From an uncultured Eubacteriales bacterium (lineage in GTDB: Bacteria; Bacillota; Clostridia; Oscillospirales; Acutalibacteraceae), in assembly GCA_934466515.1 (NCBI GenBank), contig CAKSLH010000004.1, forward strand, positions 1 through 64,000: a stretch of 64,000 bases of DNA, in the 5' to 3' direction. Both the position numbers and the translations under genes were made by a program. This document shows positions 51,857 through 60,603 of the stretch, piece after piece. A model generated the notes under the pieces. That model did not search any database and had not been told where the DNA came from. It saw nothing but the letters and a program-made list of their open reading frames with translations. Positions within the stretch are counted from its first letter, which is position 1; each line of letters begins with the position of its first letter.

Positions 51857-53551
51857 TTAAGATATTGAGCTTTTAGGAAACCTTACGGTGCATTCGGTTC
51901 CGGCTTCTGTGCTGTCAATGCTAAGTCCGTAATGAGAGCCGTACAGCAGGCGCAGGCGGAGCTGAATGTTTATAAGACCTATATGCTTGTTTGTGGTTTC
52001 GGTGTCGGGGTCTGAGAGGCAATTCTTTATTTCTGAAAGTCTTTGGCTTTCGATTCCTCTGCCGTTGTCCTTAACCTTTATTATCATGTCATCGTTTTCG
52101 GAATATATCATGATTGAAATTTTCTGATTGGTTCCGACATTTGAAAAGCCGTGAATAATTGAATTCTCAATCATCGGCTGAATTAAAAGCTTAAGCACGG
52201 CATAGCTTTCAAGACCGCTTTCAATGCTCCAGTCAACATCAAAATTATTACGGTATCTGAGCTTCATAAGCTCTATATAGCTTTCTGTAAGCGCGGCCTC
52301 GCGGGACAGTGTTATTATTATACTTGTTCTGTCCATGCTTTCCGCTAGAATGTTATTAAGAAGCAAAAGGCTGTTTTCGATAGGATTGTCTATATCGAGC
52401 AGGTCGACCGATATGGATTTGATATTATCAAGGGTATTGTATAAAAAGTGCGGATTGATTTGCGACTGCAAAGCCTCAACCTGAAATGAATGCAGCTTTT
52501 TAAGCGCCTGAGGAAGCTCCCTTTCAAGATTTTCATTGGATCTGATCGTTTTTTCGATATTGTTGTTGATATATTCGATTTCGCTTTCGAATTCTCCGCT
52601 TTCTTCGGGGAAATGATATTTGAAGGTTTCGTTTATTTTTTTAATCGGGCTGTAAATTTTAGATACCGTGAAATAACAGCAGAAAAACGAGATTATCTGC
52701 ATGGAAAAGCCTATCAGAAGAATTTCTGACAGCGAAGCATTGATAAAATCCGAATAGACTGATTTCGGAGCAAAAGAAACTATTTTAAGCGAGGTTTTTT
52801 TAACATTCGAAACGGTACAGTAATATTTTTCACCGCTTTTGTTTATTGAAAAAAAGTTATCGGATAAATTTTTTGTTTTGAATTTGTATTTTTCGCAGAG
52901 GTTTTCATTAAGATATGTGCTGTCCGATGAGGCGATAACGGTACCGCTTTTATCAATTAAATATTCCTTTCTGTAGGAATCGTTCGAAAAGATTTTTTCC
53001 GAAAGCTTGAGGGTTGAAACCTGAATTATTACATCGTTATAGGCAGGCGTGCCGTTTCTGATATTGCTGAAATACAGGTCATACGGCCATGACGGATTTT
53101 TAGAATGTGAAATGTTATTATAAACAAAGGTTTCTATGATTTCGTCCGATACAGGGTCTAAGGGCGACCTTGAAAACTCATAATTTTTGATTTTGACATA
53201 AATATTGTTAATATAATCATGGCTTGAAGCATAAGAGTCTATGCTGTCGCTTATGGATTTTTTAAGCCAAAATGATGTCTCGGGATTTATGTTGTCTATA
53301 GAAACATTCTGGTTGAAAAGCAGGAAATAGTTGCTTATATATGCGAGCTGGTCAAAATAGTCATAGGCATGGGAAGAGGTATTGTCGGCAATGCCCTTTT
53401 CCGTGTTTTTTATATTTTTGATTACCGCACTGTTTAATATATAGTAAAAAATAAGCGTGAGAATAAGCATAATAACCGCCATAACGGCTATTGCGCTTAT
53501 AAGAGTTCTGTAGAAAAATTTTTTGTCGGAGGCTGCTTTCTTAAATCTCAT
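51857..53551 (-). CDS. YesM/LytS-type sensor histidine kinase
   Basis: This is a membrane kinase of about 564 residues with two membrane helices (about 20-40 and 275-300), an external sensor between them, a HAMP-like segment, the His-kinase motif QINPHFLYNTLDNIK with the phosphorylated histidine, and a HATPase domain with KDNGRGIES. The start at 53551 is chosen as AGGGAG lies eight bases upstream. It pairs with the response regulator upstream in the same operon. Such systems sense extracellular oligosaccharides and control sugar ABC genes, here the divergent cassette 2. Confidence 0.9.
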   Translation of the reverse strand: MRFKKAASDKKFFYRTLISAIAVMAVIMLILTLIFYYILNSAVIKNIKNTEKGIADNTSSHAYDYFDQLAYISNYFLLFNQNVSIDNINPETSFWLKKSISDSIDSYASSHDYINNIYVKIKNYEFSRSPLDPVSDEIIETFVYNNISHSKNPSWPYDLYFSNIRNGTPAYNDVIIQVSTLKLSEKIFSNDSYRKEYLIDKSGTVIASSDSTYLNENLCEKYKFKTKNLSDNFFSINKSGEKYYCTVSNVKKTSLKIVSFAPKSVYSDFINASLSEILLIGFSMQIISFFCCYFTVSKIYSPIKKINETFKYHFPEESGEFESEIEYINNNIEKTIRSNENLERELPQALKKLHSFQVEALQSQINPHFLYNTLDNIKSISVDLLDIDNPIENSLLLLNNILAESMDRTSIIITLSREAALTESYIELMKLRYRNNFDVDWSIESGLESYAVLKLLIQPMIENSIIHGFSNVGTNQKISIMIYSENDDMIIKVKDNGRGIESQRLSEIKNCLSDPDTETTNKHIGLINIQLRLRLLYGSHYGLSIDSTEAGTECTVRFPKSSIS

Positions 53552-53588
53552 TTTAGCTTCTCCCTTTTTAAATACGCCGTTTTTCAAA

Positions 53589-54974
53589 TCAGTTCATTTT
53601 GCGGCGCAGGCGGTATTCGGTGGGGGTTATCCCGTAATAATTTTTAAACAGCTGTCTGAAATAAGGAACCTGTCTGTAGCCGACAAGATAGGCTACCTCT
53701 TTTATCGGTATATCAGGGTCATTAAGCAACTGCTTTGCGTTTTTCATACGCGTTTTTAACAGGAGATCGACAAATCGGTCCCCTGTTTTCTTTTTTATTA
53801 TCTGGCTTAAATAATTAGGATTGACATCTATCGCTTTTGCAATCTCGGTCAGAGAAATGTCCGGATTCTGATAATTGTTCTGCAGATATTCCGTAGCCGA
53901 AGCGATAAGACTGTCGCTTTTGGAAACATTTGATTTCGTCAGCTCATGAATTCTTGTAAGCAGAGCTGTTATTGAGTCGGGCGTGATATTGGCACGGTTT
54001 ATTTCGGCGTCTGATAGCTCAACGCCTGCAAAGGATATCAGATACTGATAAAGACTGTAAAGCTCAGCCTCCGAAAAGCTTTTAAGACTGCTTTCGAGCC
54101 TTTTTAAGCCGTAATCCCTGTCGTCCTTTTCAACATCGGTAAAATATTGCTCCGTCAGATTTCTGCACAGGCAGTATTTTCTCCATTCTTCAATATTCGG
54201 AAAGGAAAGAAGGCTGTATGTCAGAGTGTAGCCGCAGTGGAGCTTTACAGCGCTTTCAAGCTCGGAAATCAGCTCGGAAATATCAAGACTGCCCGAATAA
54301 AGCGCTAAGCATGTCACGGTATTCTGCGAACAGTCGACCGTGCAGATTATTCTGTTTTCTTCATAAAGCTCGCAAAAATCGGAAATAGTCTGCCTTGAAA
54401 TTTTTTCGCTTTCGTCCTCGGGACTGAAAATTATTTCAAAGCATTTATATGCCTTTATATCTGCTACGGATTTTAAAATCTTTATCGGCTGACCGTTTCG
54501 CGAGCCGGAGGCTCCGTGATAAATTTCTTCAAGCTTTCCTTTGAATATCAAAAAATTGCTTAAATACAATTCGTCCTCTGTAATGGCGGAGGAATGCTCG
54601 GATTCAATAGTTTTTTGCAGCTCTTTTATTTTCTCTATTATTTCCCTATAGGCAAAAGGCTTTGCAAGCAGACAGTCTACATGATAATTTATAGCCTGCC
54701 TTGCATATTCGAATTCCTTGTAGCCGGTGGTAATTATAATATGTGTGTTTATCTTGTTTTCGCTGATGAATTTAGCGACATCAAGCCCTGTTGCCAGCGG
54801 CATTTTTATGTCGGTAATAACAATATCGACATGATTGCTCTTAATAAAATCCAAAAGGTCGCGGCCGTTGAAAAATGTCCCTACAACCGAAGTGTCTTCG
54901 CAATGATTTTCTATAACCTTTTTAAGACTTAAGCATAAATTTATCTCATCGTCGGCTATTACTATTGAATTCAT
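53589..54974 (-). CDS. YesN-type response regulator (receiver plus AraC domain)
   Basis: The 461-residue protein has a receiver domain (about 1-120; IVIADDEI, phospho-acceptor Asp in DIVITDIKMP, Lys in LLAKPF), a long linker domain, and a C-terminal AraC-type double helix-turn-helix (about 365-460; LTEIAKAIDVNPNYLSQIIKK and AYLVGYRQVPYFRQLFKNYY). The ATG at 54974 has AAGGCGGTG upstream. It is first in a two-gene operon with the kinase and divergent from cassette 2. Confidence 0.92.
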   Translation of the reverse strand: MNSIVIADDEINLCLSLKKVIENHCEDTSVVGTFFNGRDLLDFIKSNHVDIVITDIKMPLATGLDVAKFISENKINTHIIITTGYKEFEYARQAINYHVDCLLAKPFAYREIIEKIKELQKTIESEHSSAITEDELYLSNFLIFKGKLEEIYHGASGSRNGQPIKILKSVADIKAYKCFEIIFSPEDESEKISRQTISDFCELYEENRIICTVDCSQNTVTCLALYSGSLDISELISELESAVKLHCGYTLTYSLLSFPNIEEWRKYCLCRNLTEQYFTDVEKDDRDYGLKRLESSLKSFSEAELYSLYQYLISFAGVELSDAEINRANITPDSITALLTRIHELTKSNVSKSDSLIASATEYLQNNYQNPDISLTEIAKAIDVNPNYLSQIIKKKTGDRFVDLLLKTRMKNAKQLLNDPDIPIKEVAYLVGYRQVPYFRQLFKNYYGITPTEYRLRRKMN

Positions 54975-54996
54975 TGATTTCACCGCCTTTTTACAT

Positions 54997-55025
54997 ATTT
55001 TATCAGTTAAAAAAATGTCCGTCAA
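54997..55025 (-). promoter_or_regulatory. Promoter of the two-component operon
   Basis: On the minus strand TTGACG (55025-55020) and TAAAAT (55002-54997) are spaced by 17 bases. It lies in the 173-base gap between the divergent units. Plus-strand -10-like TATAAT boxes at 55087 and 55102 lack a good -35, as expected for an activator-dependent promoter. Confidence 0.65.
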
Positions 55026-55147
55026 CATTAAAAAGCCGAAATATAAAAATTTTATATAAAAAATAACTTATTTGTATCATTACTTTTATAATGATTGCCG
55101 ATATAATTAAAATAGAAAAAAATAATTTGTACTGTGGGGAGTTTATA

Positions 55148-56080
55148 TTGAAAGGAAACAAGTTAAAAATGAAAAAGGGAAGCTCTTTTAAACAGATTTT
55201 GCCCTTCTGGCTGATGTCTCTGCCGGCTCTGATATATATGATCATATTCAATTATCTTCCTATGTTCGGAGTTGTGCTTGCTTTTAAGGATTATAACTAT
55301 GCAAGCGGCATTACGGGCAGTCCGTGGGTAGGATTCAAATATTTCAAATATTTCTTCACCTCAAATGACGCCGTAAGGGTACTGAGAAATACAATTCTTT
55401 ATAACCTCGTATTTCTTGTGCTGATAGGTCTGTTTTTCGGAATGCTTCTTGCAATTTTACTTTATGAGATCCGCTCTAAATTTGCAAATAAGCTTTATCA
55501 GACCGCAATGCTTATTCCGTTCTTTTTGTCCTATGTTATCGTTGCGGCAATAGCTTATATGTTTTTAAGCCCCTCGAGCGGTTTTTTGAATACTGTTTTA
55601 AAACAGCTCGGCGCAAATCCCGTAAAATGGTATTCCGTTCCGAAATATTGGCCCTTTATCCTCATTTTCATAGAAACATGGAAACAGGCGGGTCTTGCAA
55701 GCCTTTATTTCTATGCCGCGCTTCTTTCTATAGATACCTCGCTCTTTGAAGCGGCTTCGCTTGACGGTGCGGGAAGACTTCGCCAGATATGGTATGTTTC
55801 CCTGCCGGAGCTTAAGCCCATGGCATGTATAACTATAATAATGAGACTCGGACAGATTTTAGGCTCCGATTTCGGACTTTTCTATCAGGTGCCGATGGAT
55901 CAGGGCGCGCTTTATTCCACAACCGATGTTCTTTCTACATATCTGTTAAGAGGTCTTCAGGGCGGAAGCATAAGCGCTACCGCCGCCGTAGGACTTTTCC
56001 AATCAGTAGTCGGACTTGTTCTTGTTCTTGCGTCTAACGCGGTAATCAAGAAAATAAGTCCCGAAAATGCAATGTTTTAA
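55148..56080 (+). CDS. Sugar ABC importer permease (LplB type, cassette 2)
   Basis: This permease of about 310 residues is a close paralogue of the one at 23915 and has the EAA loop FEAASLDGAGRLRQIWYVSLPEL. The TTG at 55148 gives a good ribosome site (GGGGAG six bases away) and matches the paralogue N-terminus; ATG at 55169 is the alternative. It begins the second cassette and is divergent from the two-component system. Confidence 0.9.
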   Translation: MKGNKLKMKKGSSFKQILPFWLMSLPALIYMIIFNYLPMFGVVLAFKDYNYASGITGSPWVGFKYFKYFFTSNDAVRVLRNTILYNLVFLVLIGLFFGMLLAILLYEIRSKFANKLYQTAMLIPFFLSYVIVAAIAYMFLSPSSGFLNTVLKQLGANPVKWYSVPKYWPFILIFIETWKQAGLASLYFYAALLSIDTSLFEAASLDGAGRLRQIWYVSLPELKPMACITIIMRLGQILGSDFGLFYQVPMDQGALYSTTDVLSTYLLRGLQGGSISATAAVGLFQSVVGLVLVLASNAVIKKISPENAMF

Positions 56081-56095
56081 TCGGGAGGTGAAATT

Positions 56096-56968
56096 ATGCA
56101 AAGCAAAAAATTAACTTTCTTTTCGCATCTGTTTTTTGTCCTTATATGTATTATTTCATTTGTTCCGATATTTATTACGGTAATGCTTTCGATTTCAAAT
56201 GAAACCGATATTATCAATTACGGATATAAGGTTATCCCGCTGCATGTTGATTTTTCGGCATATAAGCTTATCTTTTCCGATTTTTCCTCTGTTGCAAAGG
56301 CGACCGGTATTTCCCTGCTAAGCTCCTTTGCAGGTCCGGCACTGATGGTTCTTCTCTGCGGCTCGATAGGCTATGCGCTTTCCCAGCCGGTATTTAGGCC
56401 GAGAAAATATATAATGTATTTCATTCTCGTAACAATGCTGTTTTCGGGCGGTCTTATCCCGTCGTATATTATCAACACTCAGTACTTAGGCCTTGGAAAC
56501 AATATTATGGTACATGTCGTTTTGGGTCTGGTTTCGGGCTGGAATATAATTCTTTTTAAAACCTTCTTTTCTCAGATTCCTGCGTCTCTTATAGAGGCGG
56601 CTAATATTGACGGCGCTTCGCAGTCAAGAATTCTCGTAAGCGTTGTTATCCCGATGTCGAAATCCATCGTAGCCTCGCTGTTCTTTATGTCGGTGCTGGG
56701 CCGTTGGAATGACTATACGACCTCGCTTTACTATATATCGGATAAAAGCCTTTATAATCTGCAGTACTTTTTGCAGAAGGCTTTGCAGGAGGCGTCCTTC
56801 CTTAAGGAGACTTACGCAAACAATCCTGCCTTTTCAAACGGCGACCTGCCGCTTGAAACCCTTAAATTCGCACTCGCAATCGTGTCTTGTATACCGGTTC
56901 TGATTTCGTTCCCTTATATGCAGAAGTATTTCTCAAAGGGAATGGCAGTCGGAGCGGTTAAAGAATAA
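56096..56968 (+). CDS. Sugar ABC importer permease (LplC/YtcP type, cassette 2)
   Basis: This 290-residue permease is the paralogue of the one at 24872, with six hydrophobic segments, the EAA loop IEAANIDGASQSRILVSVVIP and the family end FPYMQKYFSKGMAVGAVKE. It lies 15 bases after its partner with GGGAGGTG upstream. Confidence 0.93.
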   Translation: MQSKKLTFFSHLFFVLICIISFVPIFITVMLSISNETDIINYGYKVIPLHVDFSAYKLIFSDFSSVAKATGISLLSSFAGPALMVLLCGSIGYALSQPVFRPRKYIMYFILVTMLFSGGLIPSYIINTQYLGLGNNIMVHVVLGLVSGWNIILFKTFFSQIPASLIEAANIDGASQSRILVSVVIPMSKSIVASLFFMSVLGRWNDYTTSLYYISDKSLYNLQYFLQKALQEASFLKETYANNPAFSNGDLPLETLKFALAIVSCIPVLISFPYMQKYFSKGMAVGAVKE

Positions 56969-56988
56969 TAAAAAACGGAGGTAAATGT

Positions 56989-58545
56989 ATGTTTAAAAAA
57001 TTATTGTCTACGGCGCTTGCTGCTTTGATGATAGTCGCTTGCTTTGCAGGCTGCAAAGGCAAGGCGGACACTTCCAAAGAAGTAACGCTTAAATGGATCC
57101 TTTTTAATGCTCAGCAAAAGGATTCCGAGCTTGTACAGGAGGAATTTAATAAACAGCTTAAGAGTCTTCTTCCTAACACTAAGGTAGAAATCGTTTATGA
57201 AACAGCTCTCGGCTCTAAATGGTCAATGCTTATGGCTGCCAAGGAGGAATACGATATCGCTTGGACCGGCTATACGCTTGATATGGACGAGGCGGTTAAC
57301 AGCGGAACCTATATGAAGCTCAATGACCTAGTAAAGGATTACGGCCCGAATATCCAGAAGGAACAGAAAACCTATAAGGCCGCCTATGAAACAGGTATGA
57401 AGGATAATGAGCTTTATGCTATTCCGAATGAACAACCCATTCTTCATCAGACCTCGTATTTCAGAATTCCTGCGGAATTTATCGAATATTTCCCTAAGGA
57501 CGAATTCCTTGACGAGTGCCACGCAAACTATAAAACCACCGAAAAGACCTATCAGCTTCTTGAAAGCTATTTCAGTAAGGTAAAGGCTTCGGGAAAAGTT
57601 GCAAACGGTCAGATAACAATTGACCCGCTTAACTTCTTCCTCGCAGTTGTAACAAGAGGCTATGATTTTGTCGGAACCTCAAAGGGCGGCGCTTGGCTCT
57701 GCTATGATACACGCGATAAGTCAGGCAAAATAGTAAGCTTTATGCAGACGGACGCTTATAAGCTTTATATCAAATATGCCGCAAGCTGGGTTGAAAAGGG
57801 ATATATCGCGGAGGATTATCTCCTCGGAGCTTCGGGTTATACCGAAATCGGCACCTGCAATGTAACCGAAATGTGGTACGGCCTTGATGAGGAAAAGGGC
57901 GTTCGCTATATGAAGGACGATTCAGGTAATATCAAGTATTATCAGTTCCTTACCGATACGACCGAAACAATGTATAACGGTGCAAATATCTTCGGCTCCG
58001 AAAAAACATATACAGTTATTCCTTTCACCTCGAAGAACCCCGAAAGAGCTATGATGCTTATCGACCTGCTCCGCTCCGAAAAAGGAAAAGACCTGCTCAA
58101 TCTCCTTGTTTACGGAATTGAGGGCAAGCACTATGACCTTGACGGCGACTGCGCAAAGGGTAAGGATTATACAATTCAGCCTTCTTCAACCTCGGTTTAC
58201 GGTATTCCGCACTGGGTAGTAGGAAATGTTTTCCTTTGCTACAGAACACCGAATATTCTTGAGGGTCAGAAGGAATGGGCTCAGGACTTTATAGAAAATG
58301 TTCAGCCTAAGCTTTATTCTACGGCTCTTAAGGGCTTCCGCGCCGATACTACGGCTATGACTCTTCAGATAAGTCAGGTAAACAGAGCACTGAGCGAATA
58401 TCATCAGACACTTATCGCAGGCTCGCTCGGCTCTAACTACAATGCTTCTTATGACGCGATGATAAAGAAAATGAAAGAAGCGGGTCTTGATGAACTTCTT
58501 TCAAAGATGAATGATCAGGCTAAGGAATATATGAGTAAGAATTAG
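56989..58545 (+). CDS. Sugar ABC importer solute-binding lipoprotein (cassette 2)
   Basis: This 518-residue lipoprotein (lipobox CFAGC) is the paralogue of the binding protein at 25761. It has DIAWTGYTLD, RGYDFVG and the DUF3502-like end YTIQPSSTSVYG. The same layout with clear sequence differences suggests an old duplication and a different, related ligand. ATG start with GGAGG upstream. Confidence 0.9.
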   Translation: MFKKLLSTALAALMIVACFAGCKGKADTSKEVTLKWILFNAQQKDSELVQEEFNKQLKSLLPNTKVEIVYETALGSKWSMLMAAKEEYDIAWTGYTLDMDEAVNSGTYMKLNDLVKDYGPNIQKEQKTYKAAYETGMKDNELYAIPNEQPILHQTSYFRIPAEFIEYFPKDEFLDECHANYKTTEKTYQLLESYFSKVKASGKVANGQITIDPLNFFLAVVTRGYDFVGTSKGGAWLCYDTRDKSGKIVSFMQTDAYKLYIKYAASWVEKGYIAEDYLLGASGYTEIGTCNVTEMWYGLDEEKGVRYMKDDSGNIKYYQFLTDTTETMYNGANIFGSEKTYTVIPFTSKNPERAMMLIDLLRSEKGKDLLNLLVYGIEGKHYDLDGDCAKGKDYTIQPSSTSVYGIPHWVVGNVFLCYRTPNILEGQKEWAQDFIENVQPKLYSTALKGFRADTTAMTLQISQVNRALSEYHQTLIAGSLGSNYNASYDAMIKKMKEAGLDELLSKMNDQAKEYMSKN

Positions 58546-58555
58546 GAGAATTAAA

Positions 58556-58927
58556 ATGAGAAGATTGTTAGCTTCGGCATTTTGTGTTTTAATGCTTGCT
58601 TCGCTTTTTGCGGGATGCAAGAAAAACAAATCCGATAAGACCGATAAAACGGGCGCTTCTTATTCCTCTTCGGAAAAATCCGATATTAAAGGCTCCGACA
58701 GCTCAAAAAGCGATGAAAATTCTTCGCAGGCTTCGGAGATCAAAAAGGGCTTCGACATAAAAAGCGGAGCGGATAAAAATTCCGGTTCAAAAGCAAATTC
58801 TTCTGATAAGACAGGCGGCGGAGTATCCTCCGCCTTGCCGTCTTCATCAGTAAGCTCCGATACCGGAGACAAAAATACCGATCTTATAACCGATAATACC
58901 GACGGTTATGTGGACGGCGTGTGGTAA
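58556..58927 (+). CDS. Small Ser/Lys-rich lipoprotein (cassette 2)
   Basis: This 123-residue lipoprotein (lipobox LFAGC) has a disordered Ser/Lys/Asp-rich body and ends DGYVDGVW. It has no counterpart in the same place in cassette 1, but resembles the lipoprotein at 39868 in length, composition and an aromatic C-terminus. It is 10 bases after the binding protein with TTAGGAGAA upstream. Its role is unknown; a membrane-tethered peptide carrier is possible. Confidence 0.7.
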   Translation: MRRLLASAFCVLMLASLFAGCKKNKSDKTDKTGASYSSSEKSDIKGSDSSKSDENSSQASEIKKGFDIKSGADKNSGSKANSSDKTGGGVSSALPSSSVSSDTGDKNTDLITDNTDGYVDGVW

Positions 58928-58939
58928 GGAGGAAAAAAC

Positions 58940-60589
58940 TTGAAGAAAAAAATATCGGGCGTTTTGTCCTCGGCTCTTGCGGCGGTTCTTGTTTTTGCCG
59001 CAATTCCGATAACAAGGGTAAGCGCAGTAAGCTATGAGGGAAAGGGCACAAAATCAAGCCCTTATCTCGTTGAAACGGCTCAGCAGCTTATGGGCATTTC
59101 CGATAAGCTCTCCGCACACTATAAGCTTAATAATACGATTGATTTAAGCGGTGTTAATTTCGAGCCTATCGGCTGTCTCGCAACTCCTTTTACAGGAAGC
59201 TTTACCTGTGACACCGATTCCGACGGTACCCCGAAATATGCGATTAAAAATGTGAATTTAAAGGGAGTGACCTTTAATTCTTTAGCTCAGCAGAATGCGG
59301 CTTATAAAAATGATAAGACCAATAAATGGGAAATCGGTATTTTCAGAGCAACCAATAATGCGACGCTTAAAAATATTCTTGTAATCGACGGTACTGCGTC
59401 GGGAGGAATAATCGGCGAAAGCTGGCAGAATTTGGATTATACCTTTAATAAGGGTATTGATGAGCAGGGCGTAGGACTTCTTGTCGGATATGCTCTTAAC
59501 AGTACTTTTGAGGGCTGTGCCGTACAGGGAAAAATCAATGCCAACGGTGCGGCAGGTCTTTTTGCAGGTGTTTTAAAATCCTGTAATGTAACTAAATGCT
59601 ATGCAGCCGGTGAGGTTGTTTCGAGCGGAAAATGGTGCGTCGGCGGCTTTGCAGGCTCGATTGAAACCAATTCAAGCATTAAAAACTGTTTCTTTGAGGG
59701 AAGCGTAAATGCAACACGAAATCTATCTCCGAGCGCCTTTTCGGCAATCGGAAAGGCTTCTTCCGCCGAAAATTGCTATTTTTCCGGAAGCGTGACCCCG
59801 TCCTGCAGCTTCGGCGGCGAGGACGACGGCTCGGGAATAAAGCTTACTAACTGCCAGATGTCACCGATAAATATCGGCGTAACTAAAATAACAAATCTTG
59901 CAAAATATGTTCCGCATGCACTCAGCAATACGGCTAAGATAAATAATTCGGCAACGAACGGCGGAACGGACACTAAAACTGAATCTCAGACCGATTCCGG
60001 CACCGAAACCGCCGCTTCAACAATGACCGCGGAGGAATTTTCGAAAAAGCTTCTTGAATATGAGGCTTCGCAGATAAAAGGCTGGAGCCTTGATGAGGCG
60101 CTCGGTATCATAGCTTTAAAAACCGATTATGCGAATATGTCGGCTGAGGAATCCGCAAAAATTCAGGCGTCGGATTTAACGCTGATGAATACGCTTTATG
60201 ATTCGGCTGTCGTAATCGTTATCAAGGATTTGACGGAGGCTATTGATAAGCTCCCCTCAGCGGATAAGATTACAGCTAAAAACAGCAAAGCGGCACTGAA
60301 GGTCTGCGAGCAGTTTAATTCGCTGCCCGAAGATGTTCAAAAAATGTTCAACTCAAGCAGAATAAAAAAGGTAAAGGCTGTCTATGAAAAGGCAAAGGCA
60401 ATGCAGGATGTTCAGATTGTCGACCAGACTGTAAACGCCAGTGCCTCTTCCGCGGAAAAGATACTTATTATTTTGCTTGTGGTTATAAATACAGCCCTCT
60501 TGGGAACGGCTGTAACCCTTGCGGTTTTGGTTATTAAAAAAATCAAAAAACCGAAAAAGGAAAAGTTGAAAATTCTAAAAGATCAGTGA
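58940..60589 (+). CDS. Membrane-anchored GLUG-type surface protein (cassette 2)
   Basis: This 549-residue protein is the paralogue of the one at 22330, with EGKGTKSSPYLVETAQQL, FTGSFTCDTDSDGTPKY, NATLKNI and repeated GGFAGS-type segments. It has an added helical domain (about 365-500; SEEVQ-type leucine heptads) before the C-terminal membrane helix (about 505-530) and basic tail. TTG start with AAGGAGG eight bases upstream. It follows the lipoprotein, whereas its paralogue comes first in cassette 1. Confidence 0.68.
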   Translation: MKKKISGVLSSALAAVLVFAAIPITRVSAVSYEGKGTKSSPYLVETAQQLMGISDKLSAHYKLNNTIDLSGVNFEPIGCLATPFTGSFTCDTDSDGTPKYAIKNVNLKGVTFNSLAQQNAAYKNDKTNKWEIGIFRATNNATLKNILVIDGTASGGIIGESWQNLDYTFNKGIDEQGVGLLVGYALNSTFEGCAVQGKINANGAAGLFAGVLKSCNVTKCYAAGEVVSSGKWCVGGFAGSIETNSSIKNCFFEGSVNATRNLSPSAFSAIGKASSAENCYFSGSVTPSCSFGGEDDGSGIKLTNCQMSPINIGVTKITNLAKYVPHALSNTAKINNSATNGGTDTKTESQTDSGTETAASTMTAEEFSKKLLEYEASQIKGWSLDEALGIIALKTDYANMSAEESAKIQASDLTLMNTLYDSAVVIVIKDLTEAIDKLPSADKITAKNSKAALKVCEQFNSLPEDVQKMFNSSRIKKVKAVYEKAKAMQDVQIVDQTVNASASSAEKILIILLVVINTALLGTAVTLAVLVIKKIKKPKKEKLKILKDQ

Positions 60590-60603
60590 AAGGGGGGAAA
60601 ATT

